From NCBI GenBank assembly GCA_027318585.1, contig DAHVOW010000026.1, positions 1-22,260 of the forward strand: 22,260 nt of DNA, read 5' to 3'. Within the stretch, counting starts at the first letter, position 1, and every line of letters begins with the position of its first letter. The notes under the pieces were generated by a model. It saw only the letters and a program-made list of their open reading frames with translations, was not told the origin of the DNA and did not search any database. The position numbers were made by a program, and so were the translations under genes. This document shows positions 7,983 through 14,990 of the stretch, piece after piece. The DNA is from Methanobacteriaceae archaeon (GTDB lineage Archaea; Methanobacteriota; Methanobacteria; Methanobacteriales; Methanobacteriaceae).

Positions 7983-8312
7983 TGAATTAATCTCCTTATA
8001 CAATTATCATGAAATTCCAAATTTCGTTTGATTTATTAAAAAATATGAAATCTATTCATATCCTAAATCTGTCCTGAATCTGAATTTATAGAAAAATTTG
8101 CTTTGGACAAAATATTATAAAAAGAGCATTATAAAAGTAATTTTTCCAGATTTATACCCAAATCTGTACCAATTAACCCCCATTTCCTGATAGATAAAGG
8201 TTAAGGTGGGTCTTAGCATAATTTATCAGGGGGAATATAGGATTATATTAAGCACTAGACCATAATAATGTTATAAATTGAAATATAAGTTTAACAACCA
8301 GGTATTCTCAAA
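7983..8312. promoter_or_regulatory. Divergent intergenic region with repeated AATCTG motifs
   Basis: 330 bases between the heme-like pair and cdc6, with no gene visible. AATCTG occurs at 8066-8071 and 8077-8082 and again as an inverted pair, CAGATTT (8147-8153) and AAATCTG (8160-8166), around a 6-base centre. Further inverted pairs are TTAACC/GGTTAA (8173-8178/8199-8204) and CCTGATA/TATCAGG (8186-8192/8224-8230). A TATA-like AAATATAA at 8281-8288 fits a leaderless cdc6 start at 8313. The repeats may be operators or replication-origin elements. Confidence 0.4.
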
Positions 8313-9440
8313 ATGACCATTAAAGACATTCTCATGGGCGAAGAAACTCTCTTTAGGGATATAGAGGCATTTAATCCGGATTATATTCCCGATCGTCTTC
8401 TATATAGGGATTCACAGATGGAAGCTTTGGCCATGTGTCTTAGACCCGCTCTACGTGGGGGTAAACCCAAGAACGCCGTGATCCTGGGGGCACCGGCCAC
8501 AGGTAAAACCACGGCTCTGCGGAAGATATTCCAGATGGTGGAGGAATCCTCGGATAAGATTTACTGTGTCTATGTGAACTGCCAGATCAGCACCACCCGT
8601 TTTAACATTTTCTCTGATATTTACGAGCACCTGATGGGCCACCGGCCGCCGGAAACCGGGATTCCATTCTCCCGTATCTACGGCGAAATTATGAGAAAGC
8701 TCATCCAGGAAGAAAAAGCTCTTATAGTGGCCCTGGATGATGTTAACCACCTTTTCTATAGTAAGAATGCTAACCAGGTTTTTTATGATATATTAAGGGC
8801 CCATGAAGTGTTTAAAGGGGCTCGAACTGGACTTTTCGCCATTATATCCGATATAGAATTCCGGTTCATGCTGGATAAGAATGTTTCCTCGATTTTTATA
8901 CCTAAAGAGGTGATATTCAATCCTTACACCTCACCACAGGTGAAGGACATACTGCAGGAGAGGGTGAAGGTGGGCTTCTATCCGGATGTGGTCTCCCAGG
9001 AGGTTTTAGAGCGAATATCCGATCTGGCCTACTCCACCGGGGATATGCGCCTGGGGATAGATATTCTGTCTAGCAGTGGGGATCTGGCCGAGGCGGATGC
9101 TTCTAAGACCATCCAGATAAAGCATGTGGAGGGGGCGGTTAAAAGCACCGGTGCTAGTAGTCTGGAAAGCACCCTGGAGGCTCTCTCACCCCTGGAACTG
9201 GATCTTTTAAGGTTGATTGTGGATTCCCAGGATGAAGAGAACACAGCTGGTTCGCTGTACCAGTCCCTGAAAAAGGATGAAAAGACCAGCTACGCTTCCT
9301 TCGATCGGGCCCTTAAAAAGTTAGAACTTCTACGGATAATAGACACTCAATTCACGGGTAAGGGAGTTAAAGGAAATTCGAGGCGGGTGATTCTCCGGTT
9401 TGCTACGGAAGAATTCTCTGTTTTGCCCCAGAAGAAATAG
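8313..9440 (+). CDS. cdc6: Orc1/Cdc6 family replication initiator
   Basis: 375 residues, the usual length. AAA+ ATPase that binds replication origins and helps load MCM. Walker A GAPATGKTT (59-67), Walker B LIVALDD (137-143), sensor-2 region GDMRLGID with Arg246, and a C-terminal winged-helix domain (about 285-370; SYASFDRALKKLELL recognition region). The Walker B has Asp-Asp instead of the common Asp-Glu, and sensor 1 reads ISD rather than S-N. Both point to the divergent Cdc6-2-like paralogue, not the canonical Orc1/Cdc6-1; this is inference. The start ATG at 8313 has no good ribosome site but has a TATA-like element about 27 bases upstream. Confidence 0.9.
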   Translation: MTIKDILMGEETLFRDIEAFNPDYIPDRLLYRDSQMEALAMCLRPALRGGKPKNAVILGAPATGKTTALRKIFQMVEESSDKIYCVYVNCQISTTRFNIFSDIYEHLMGHRPPETGIPFSRIYGEIMRKLIQEEKALIVALDDVNHLFYSKNANQVFYDILRAHEVFKGARTGLFAIISDIEFRFMLDKNVSSIFIPKEVIFNPYTSPQVKDILQERVKVGFYPDVVSQEVLERISDLAYSTGDMRLGIDILSSSGDLAEADASKTIQIKHVEGAVKSTGASSLESTLEALSPLELDLLRLIVDSQDEENTAGSLYQSLKKDEKTSYASFDRALKKLELLRIIDTQFTGKGVKGNSRRVILRFATEEFSVLPQKK

Positions 9441-9490
9441 GAAGGACACCCTGAGTTAAAGATATAAAGGTAAAAATAGCGGAGTGTTCC

Positions 9491-9682
9491 TTACATACTC
9501 GCCGGAAAGTTGGAGTTCGGAGCGGCGGCCACTAGCATGATGCTGAACATAATTAGCATCACTATCACACCAGTTACCAGGGCGAAGTAGCGCGGATCCA
9601 GAAGTCTCATGTCAAATTCATCTTCATAACTGGCTTTTTTCCTTAAATCGGGTATTGAATTATTTTTATGGATTCTTTGCAT
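9491..9682 (-). CDS. Small single-pass membrane protein, unknown
   Basis: 63 residues: a charged N-terminal half (1-30, with KKASYEDEFDMR), one transmembrane helix (about 33-53; FALVTGVIVMLIMFSIMLV) and a short Pro/Asn tail. It is a convincing gene despite its size because GAGGAGGT (9689-9696, minus strand) sits six bases before the ATG at 9682. It is convergent with cdc6 and divergent from archease. No family recognised. Its upstream region is long and structured (9700-9860). Confidence 0.6.
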   Translation of the reverse strand: MQRIHKNNSIPDLRKKASYEDEFDMRLLDPRYFALVTGVIVMLIMFSIMLVAAAPNSNFPASM

Positions 9683-9699
9683 TTTTATACCTCCTCTAT

Positions 9700-9875
9700 T
9701 TAAAAAGAGGTTCTTAGATCATTTAAAGAAAGAGCTAGAGAGCGCGTGAGAAGTAATAGTGACGGCCCTTACCCTGATCGAGATCATCCTAGGGAAACCA
9801 ACTGGGATAACCGGGCCCAACAAGATAACCAGTTCCACCAAAATATATAACTCCCGGTAGGGCTAGACTAAAAAG
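9700..9875. other. GC-rich structured spacer, possible 5' leader or small RNA
   Basis: A GC-rich island in an otherwise AT-rich intergenic region between the 63-residue gene and archease. AACTGG (9800-9805) pairs with CCAGTT (9829-9834); GATAACC is repeated at 9806-9812 and 9824-9830 around the palindrome GGGCCC (9814-9819). CCCT and AGGG flank a GATC-rich stretch at about 9771-9794. A near-symmetrical TATA-like sequence (9841-9850) could serve either strand. No tRNA, RNase P or SRP signature was found. Strand and function undetermined. Confidence 0.35.
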
Positions 9876-9877
9876 AA

Positions 9878-9891
9878 GTCCAAACTTGGAC
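9878..9891. promoter_or_regulatory. Perfect inverted repeat before archease
   Basis: GTCCAA-AC-TTGGAC, a 14-base perfect inverted repeat, ends nine bases before the archease ribosome site AAGGAG (9901-9906). It lies about 25-40 bases downstream of the TATA-like element at 9841-9850, so near the predicted transcription start. Candidate operator. Confidence 0.4.
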
Positions 9892-9914
9892 CATGGATTT
9901 AAGGAGTTTTAAAA

Positions 9915-10358
9915 GTGCAGGAAAATCCCCGGGAGATGCCCTTCGAATTTTTTGATGTCACCGCGGATATAGGCTACCGGGCTTATGGAGATACACTTAA
10001 CCAGGCCTTTGAAAATGCTGGATTAGCACTATTCGAGGTTATAACGGATACATCAGTCTTAAAACCGTCCATAAAAAAGACCATAAGTTTAAAGTCCGAA
10101 GATAAAAAAGCCCTCCTTTTTGACTGGCTCAACGAACTGATCTTCCTCCACGACGCGGAGTACCTGGTTTTCTCCTGCTTCCAGGTAGATATATCTGGAG
10201 ATGATATTAAAGGCTACCAGTTAGATGCCGTGGTATGGGGAGAGGAGTTTGAACAGTCCCAACACGAGAGTCGGGATGAAGTTAAGGCCGTCACCTACCA
10301 TCTCATGGAGATCGAGAAGGATGATGGCTACCGGATACAGGTCATAGTGGATGTGTGA
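9915..10358 (+). CDS. Archease, RtcB-activating protein
   Basis: 147 residues, full family length. Archease is a metal-binding chaperone that promotes guanylylation and turnover of the RNA ligase RtcB in tRNA splicing and RNA repair. Visible: FEFFDVTADIGYRAYGDTL at the N-terminus with the metal-site Asp (TADIG), the ALLFDWLNELIFLHD helix, and the C-terminal IQVIVDV with the terminal Asp ligand. A GTG start at 9915 is chosen because AAGGAG (9901-9906) lies eight bases upstream and the next in-frame Met would remove part of the conserved N-terminus. rtcB follows on the same strand after a structured 278-base spacer. Confidence 0.92.
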   Translation: MQENPREMPFEFFDVTADIGYRAYGDTLNQAFENAGLALFEVITDTSVLKPSIKKTISLKSEDKKALLFDWLNELIFLHDAEYLVFSCFQVDISGDDIKGYQLDAVVWGEEFEQSQHESRDEVKAVTYHLMEIEKDDGYRIQVIVDV

Positions 10359-10393
10359 ATAATTAACCAACCCTTATAATCCGATCATAATGT

Positions 10394-10459
10394 CTTCCAG
10401 GGCTTAAAAATAAGTTAATGAGGTATGGTGTCCATTCAAATGCCTCAAATCCCTGGAAG
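10394..10459. repeat. Nested inverted repeat between archease and rtcB
   Basis: Outer arms CTTCCAGGG (10394-10402) and CCCTGGAAG (10451-10459) match over nine bases. Inner arms GAGGTAT (10420-10426) and ATGCCTC (10440-10446) pair over seven bases, with one G-U if transcribed, around a 13-base loop. This is a strong candidate RNA structure in an AT-rich spacer. Confidence 0.5.
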
Positions 10460-10499
10460 GCCACCTTTAATATACTCATATAAAGTTTATTAGTTTAAG

Positions 10500-10569
10500 A
10501 GGCAATAAAGATAAGTAACTTATAAAAAAAACTAACATTCAAGGGATTTAGATTGCCTGTTCTTTTTTT
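10500..10569 (+). promoter_or_regulatory. Inverted repeats and T-tract upstream of rtcB
   Basis: AGGCAAT (10500-10506) pairs with ATTGCCT (10552-10558), followed by T7 at 10563-10569, like a weak terminator or attenuator. Inside lies the 13-base palindrome ATAAGT-A-ACTTAT (10511-10523), which overlaps a TATA-like CTTATAAAAA (10519-10528). It could be the rtcB promoter with an operator, or an attenuation device. Confidence 0.35.
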
Positions 10570-10636
10570 AAAATCTGATAATAACCAAATTTAAGCGAAA
10601 AAAATTAAAACTAAAAAAAAGGAGATGAGTTGTTTT

Positions 10637-12085
10637 ATGGTCACCCCGGAGAATTTAGAGAAAATCAGGGACAATGTATGGGAGATTCCCACCAGCTACC
10701 AGAAAGGAATGCGAGTTCCAGGAAGGATATACCTGGACCAAGATGGCATAGAAAACTTGGAGAAAGGGGCGATGGACCAGGTAGCCAACGTGGCATCGCT
10801 ACCAGGTATTCAGAAGTTTTCCATAGGTTTACCGGACATACATTTCGGATACGGATTCAGTATCGGAGGCGTAGGTGCTTTCAGCGCCCGCACCGGCGTT
10901 ATAAGTCCGGGTGGGGTTGGCTTCGATATTAATTGTGGAGTGCGGATGTTAAGAACCAACCTCACCTCCAGCGAGATACAGCCCCGGATTAAAGAAGTGG
11001 TGGATACCTTATTTAAGAACGTTCCCTCTGGTGTAGGTAGTAAAGGCCAGATAAGGCTAAAAGAGGGGGAAATTGACGAAGTTCTGGGTAACGGGGCTCG
11101 ATGGGCTGTTGAAAATGGCTATGGATGGGAATCTGATCTGGAATTTCTGGAAGAAGAAGGTTGTATGGAGGCTGCCGATGCCTCCAAGGTGAGTGATAAG
11201 GCTAAAAAGCGGGGTATACCTCAGTTAGGATCCCTGGGTTCCGGTAACCACTTCCTGGAAGTGCAGCGGGTGGATGAAATATTCGACCCCGAGGTGGCTA
11301 AGGTTTTTGGACTGGAAAAAGACCAGGTAACGGTTTTAATCCACTCTGGAAGCCGGGGCTGCGGCCATCAGGTGTGCAGTGACTACCTGCGCAGCATGGA
11401 CCGGGCGGCCAAGCGCTACCAGATCAACCTGCCGGACCGGCAACTGGCCTGTGCTCCGGTGGACTCCGATGAGGCCCAGGACTATTTCCAGGCCATGGCC
11501 GCCGCTGCCAACTACGCCTGGACCAACCGGCAGATGATCCTGCACTGGGTGCGGGAAAGCTTTGAACAGGTATTCCACCGGGACAGTGAAGACCTGGGTA
11601 TGGGGATTGTTTATGATGTGGCCCACAACATAGCCAAACGAGAGGTCCATAACATCAAGGGTCGTGACACCGAGGTCTACGTGCACCGTAAAGGAGCCAC
11701 CCGGGCCTTCGGGCCGGGCCGGAAGGAAATACCTGCATGTTACCGGGAGGTGGGCCAGCCCGTACTCCTACCCGGGACCATGGGAACCGCCTCATACGTT
11801 CTGCACGGTACCGAAACCGCCATGGAGGAGACATTCGGCTCCACGGCTCATGGAGCCGGCCGAAAGATGAGCCGGGCTGGTGCAAAGCGCACTTACCGTG
11901 GAGAAGAGGTTAAAAAGGTCCTGGCGGATCGGGGTATATACATCAAAGCCACCAGCATGCCTATCGTGGCCGAAGAGGCTCCCGGAGCCTATAAAGATGT
12001 GGATGAAGTGGTGAAGACCGTCCATGAAACTGGCATATCCCGTCTGGTAGCTAAAATGGTGCCATTAGGAGTGGCCAAGGGATAA
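10637..12085 (+). CDS. rtcB: RNA-splicing ligase RtcB
   Basis: 482 residues, full length and without an intein. GTP- and Mn-dependent ligase that joins 2',3'-cyclic phosphate and 5'-OH RNA ends, the tRNA splicing ligase of archaea. Metal-site motifs: GLPDIHFGYGFSIGG, GFDINCGVR (Cys100), SLGSGNHFLEVQ, HSGSRGCGHQ and YDVAHNIAK. The guanylylated histidine is in STAHGAGRKMSR (His405, equivalent to His404 of the Pyrococcus enzyme). An in-frame ATG at 10625 directly abuts the ribosome site GGAGATGA (10621-10628), so the ATG at 10637 with eight bases of spacing is the likely start. It is flanked by its activator archease and by a purine nucleoside phosphorylase 18 bases downstream. Confidence 0.95.
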   Translation: MVTPENLEKIRDNVWEIPTSYQKGMRVPGRIYLDQDGIENLEKGAMDQVANVASLPGIQKFSIGLPDIHFGYGFSIGGVGAFSARTGVISPGGVGFDINCGVRMLRTNLTSSEIQPRIKEVVDTLFKNVPSGVGSKGQIRLKEGEIDEVLGNGARWAVENGYGWESDLEFLEEEGCMEAADASKVSDKAKKRGIPQLGSLGSGNHFLEVQRVDEIFDPEVAKVFGLEKDQVTVLIHSGSRGCGHQVCSDYLRSMDRAAKRYQINLPDRQLACAPVDSDEAQDYFQAMAAAANYAWTNRQMILHWVRESFEQVFHRDSEDLGMGIVYDVAHNIAKREVHNIKGRDTEVYVHRKGATRAFGPGRKEIPACYREVGQPVLLPGTMGTASYVLHGTETAMEETFGSTAHGAGRKMSRAGAKRTYRGEEVKKVLADRGIYIKATSMPIVAEEAPGAYKDVDEVVKTVHETGISRLVAKMVPLGVAKG

Positions 12086-12103
12086 ATTAACAGGAACAGG
12101 AAT

Positions 12104-12865
12104 ATGCTGGCAGTTATAGGAGGTACCGGAGTATACCGGCTGGTGGAGCAGGGTGAAGAACGGGAGACCATGATCATCAACACTCCCTATGGTGAATCAC
12201 CCCAGATCACCCGTTTGGTGCTGGACGATTCGGAGCTGTTCTTCATGCCCCGGCACCATGCGGGCCATGATAACCCCCCCCACCGCATAAACTACCGGGC
12301 CAACCTCTGCGCCCTGAAACAGCTGGGAGTGAAGCGGATACTGGCTACCAATGCCGTGGGATCCCTGGATGAGAAACTAGAACCGGGCACCTTCCTGGTC
12401 CCGGATGACTTTCTGGACTTCACCCACCACCGACCAGTGACCTTTTATGACCAGCGCACCGTCCATGTGGACTTTACCCAGCCCTACTGCCCCCAACTGA
12501 GAAAGGTGATCCTGGAATCAGGAGAAGCAGTGGATGGAGGTGTTTACGTCTGTGTGGAGGGCCCCCGCTTCGAAACCCCGGCGGAGATCAGGATGTTCCG
12601 CCAGCTGGGAGGAACCGTGGTGGGTATGACGGGACTCCCCGAAGCGGTTCTGGCCCGTGAGCTTTCCATGTGCTACGCCTCGGTGTGTATGATATCCAAC
12701 TATGCAGCTTCTATTCAGGACAAGGTTACCATTGACGAGGTGTTCCAGATCATGGATGGGAAGAAGAAAGAGTTAACGGATTTACTCATAGAATCCATCC
12801 ACAAAACACCCCAAAATAGTGATTGTCACTGTGAACAGGCATTGCAGGGTGCGGAGATAGAATAG
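12104..12865 (+). CDS. S-methyl-5'-thioinosine phosphorylase (MTAP/PNP family)
   Basis: 253 residues. Phosphorolysis of a 6-oxopurine (methylthio)nucleoside in methylthioadenosine salvage. Motifs: IGGTGVY at the N-terminus, RHHAGHDNPPHRINYRAN (phosphate/ribose site), TNAVGSL, EGPRFETPAEIRM and GMTGLPEAVLARE. The base-recognition loop reads SNYAASI with Asn, typical of 6-oxopurine enzymes. Adenine-specific MTA phosphorylases have Asp residues there. It therefore probably acts on methylthioinosine after MTA deamination, as in Methanocaldococcus. It lies 18 bases after rtcB, so the two are probably cotranscribed. A Cys/His-containing tail (CHCEQ) follows the fold. Confidence 0.88.
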   Translation: MLAVIGGTGVYRLVEQGEERETMIINTPYGESPQITRLVLDDSELFFMPRHHAGHDNPPHRINYRANLCALKQLGVKRILATNAVGSLDEKLEPGTFLVPDDFLDFTHHRPVTFYDQRTVHVDFTQPYCPQLRKVILESGEAVDGGVYVCVEGPRFETPAEIRMFRQLGGTVVGMTGLPEAVLARELSMCYASVCMISNYAASIQDKVTIDEVFQIMDGKKKELTDLLIESIHKTPQNSDCHCEQALQGAEIE

Positions 12866-12984
12866 AATTCAAATGAATAGTCTGATGTTTACATTTTAAA
12901 AAAAAGACATATGTATCAAAAACATAAAATTTTCTTCATATAACCCTTTAAATTCCCACTAATCTTACTTAGGAGAGGTTTAAG
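12866..12984 (+). promoter_or_regulatory. nadA promoter region
   Basis: 119-base AT-rich spacer with a TATA-like CATATAAC (12937-12944), the 8-base palindrome ACATATGT (12908-12915) and the ribosome site AGGAGAGGT (12971-12979) before the TTG start. The palindrome may be an operator, but it is short enough to be chance. Confidence 0.35.
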
Positions 12985-13899
12985 TTGAACCAGCTACAAA
13001 AGGAAATTCTGGAACTTAAAAATGAGAAGAACGCCATAATACTGGCTCATAACTATCAAACCCCAGAGATACAGGAGATCGCTGATTTTCTGGGGGACTC
13101 CCTGGAGCTGTGTCTTAAGTCCAGCCAGATAAAAGACGCGGATCTGGTTATATTCTGTGGCGTGGACTTCATGGCTGAAACTGCATTCATCCTAAACCCG
13201 GATAAAAAAATACTCCTTCCCGACGTTTCAGCAGAATGCCCTATGGCCCATATGCTCCCTGCCAAGGAGGTCCGGGAGTATAAGCGGCGCTACCCTGATG
13301 CTGCGGTGGTGTTGTATGTGAACACCATGGCTGAGGCCAAGGCCGAGGCCGATATCCTGTGTACTTCGGCCAATGCCGTGCCGGTGGTGGAAAGCCTCCC
13401 CCAGGAGAGAATACTCTTCGGCCCGGACATGAACCTGGCCTCCTACGTAGCCCAGAAGGTGGATAAAGAAATAATTCCCATACCAGAAGGTGGCCACTGT
13501 TATGTGCATAAGATGTTCCAGCCCACCGATATCATGGTCATGAAAAAGAAGTACCCTGAAGCAGAGGTGCTGGTCCACCCCGAATGTAACCCGGAGCTGC
13601 AGGAGATAGCGAACCAGGTCCTGAGCACCGGGGGTATGGTAAACTACGTGGCCTCCTCCCCCCGGAAAATATTCCTCATCGGCACCGAAGTGGACATGGT
13701 AACCCGTCTTTTACGGGAAAATCCTGATAAAACCATCATCCCCCTCCTATCCGAGGCCATCTGCGAGAACATGAAGCTCCACACCCTGGAGAAAGTGAAA
13801 AACTCCCTTCTTAATGGGGAATTCCAAGTAACGGTGGACCCGGAAATAGCTGACCAGGCCCGGAAGGCCGTGGAGCGAATGTTAGCCCTCTCCCGCTAA
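12985..13899 (+). CDS. nadA: Quinolinate synthase A
   Basis: 304 residues, standard archaeal length. Condenses iminoaspartate with dihydroxyacetone phosphate to quinolinate in NAD synthesis, using an oxygen-sensitive 4Fe-4S cluster. The three ligand cysteines are visible: SAECPMAHM (Cys85), GGHCYVHKMF (Cys172) and SEAICENMKL (Cys260). Other motifs are AHNYQTPEIQEIADFLGDS at the N-terminus, VYVNTMAEAKAEADI and HPECNPELQ. The TTG start at 12985 is supported by AGGAGAGGT six bases upstream and by alignment to the family N-terminus. No nadB or nadC is adjacent; the next gene follows after 48 bases. Confidence 0.95.
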   Translation: MNQLQKEILELKNEKNAIILAHNYQTPEIQEIADFLGDSLELCLKSSQIKDADLVIFCGVDFMAETAFILNPDKKILLPDVSAECPMAHMLPAKEVREYKRRYPDAAVVLYVNTMAEAKAEADILCTSANAVPVVESLPQERILFGPDMNLASYVAQKVDKEIIPIPEGGHCYVHKMFQPTDIMVMKKKYPEAEVLVHPECNPELQEIANQVLSTGGMVNYVASSPRKIFLIGTEVDMVTRLLRENPDKTIIPLLSEAICENMKLHTLEKVKNSLLNGEFQVTVDPEIADQARKAVERMLALSR

Positions 13900-13947
13900 A
13901 ATCACCCCTTCCACCTAATAGAGTAGAAAATAATCTGGTGTATTTGT

Positions 13948-14967
13948 TTGAAAAAAATAGATCTTCTGGACCTTATTGGAACCTTCCTCATCCTCCTGGG
14001 AGTCCTGGTATACGTCACTGACTTCCTGGACAGCGCGATGACGACCATCACCTGGCCCTTACTCTCCGGGTCCTCGGAGGGGAAAGCAGTGCTCCTCTTG
14101 GTGATTATGGGAAGTTTAATCCTCTTCAACTCCCTCTTAAGATCCCGGAGGGGCTTTTTAGACACCTTCTACACCAAACTTTACACTTACAGTCCGGAGG
14201 GCCGTAAATACCTTAAGTGGTTCATCATAGTGGTCCTGTTAACCTACCTGGTGGGCATCCTCCTGGAGGTCTGGCTAAGATCCAGCTACGGGGTCTCCCT
14301 CCTCACCATTTTCGTCTCCCTGAATCCCAGCCCCACCAGCACCAGTCCCACCCACAGTCACGTTTTCAAGTCGGTTCTGGGTTATCTCATCGATTGGGTG
14401 GGTTTTAATGTTCCTGGCGACATCCACACCGGGGGATCACTCATCCAGCAGGTCACCCCGGGGGCGTATCTGGTAATCTTCACCCTCCCGGCGGCCTACC
14501 TCCTGGGTTTGTTCTCTCTGGATAATCGCCTGGCCATTCACCGACTCGTAATGGCCTTCTGCATGACCCTGGCCCTGGTGGCCATGCTGGACGGGGGATT
14601 GTTCTCCCAACCCGGAGTTATGGGCCTGGGGGGAACCCTGGGAATGTACGCCATAAAAAGTCCCTTCCAGTTCCGCCAGCTTTTAATCCCCGCCCTGGTG
14701 GTAATACTGCTCATCGTATCAGGGGTGGCGGTGGAGGTGGCAGGCAGTAACCCGGACTACCATGAACTGACCATCATCCACCCCCAATCTACACTGGATC
14801 TTTCTGGCTATGACGTTATATCCATCCAAGAGGGTGAAAACCGGACCATAGTAAGGATAAAGACTGATCAGAGTGATAAAATGTTCCTGGAAAGTTTATT
14901 CGCATCCTTATCCGGCAAGGCTGAGGGCTTTTTCATGACCTGGGACTTCGCCACCTACTTCGGATAA
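13948..14967 (+). CDS. Multi-pass membrane protein of unknown function
   Basis: 339 residues, family not recognised. About six hydrophobic helices: 8-28, 47-63, 88-110, 172-190, 199-216 and 248-268. A large loop between helices 3 and 4 (about 112-168) is rich in Ser/Thr/Pro and His, and a soluble C-terminal domain of about 70 residues (270-339) contains TIIHPQSTLDLSGYDV. The TTG start at 13948 has GGTG seven bases upstream; no nearer Met exists. It is 23 bases before a glycosyltransferase gene, so it may act in the same surface glycan or glycolipid pathway; that is inference from context only. Confidence 0.65.
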   Translation: MKKIDLLDLIGTFLILLGVLVYVTDFLDSAMTTITWPLLSGSSEGKAVLLLVIMGSLILFNSLLRSRRGFLDTFYTKLYTYSPEGRKYLKWFIIVVLLTYLVGILLEVWLRSSYGVSLLTIFVSLNPSPTSTSPTHSHVFKSVLGYLIDWVGFNVPGDIHTGGSLIQQVTPGAYLVIFTLPAAYLLGLFSLDNRLAIHRLVMAFCMTLALVAMLDGGLFSQPGVMGLGGTLGMYAIKSPFQFRQLLIPALVVILLIVSGVAVEVAGSNPDYHELTIIHPQSTLDLSGYDVISIQEGENRTIVRIKTDQSDKMFLESLFASLSGKAEGFFMTWDFATYFG

Positions 14968-14990
14968 ATAAAAAAAGATATGTGTTGTAA

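Noticed and set aside
9700..9860. tRNA, RNase P RNA or SRP RNA in the GC-rich spacer
   Set aside because: No TPsiC-like GGTTC arm with matching acceptor stem, no RNase P core motifs and no SRP domain IV loop sequence were found; kept only as an unassigned structured region.
10394..10459. Bulge-helix-bulge intron or C/D box RNA
   Set aside because: The two-bulge, four-base-pair core could not be drawn, and no paired C (RUGAUGA) and D (CUGA) boxes are present at proper spacing.
11336..12025. Several open minus-strand frames opposite rtcB
   Set aside because: They arise from GC-rich third positions of rtcB; no ribosome site or recognisable protein, and rtcB is certain on the plus strand.
12908..12915. 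ACATATGT as a nadA operator
   Set aside because: An eight-base AT-rich palindrome is expected by chance in such a spacer; mentioned only within the promoter entry.
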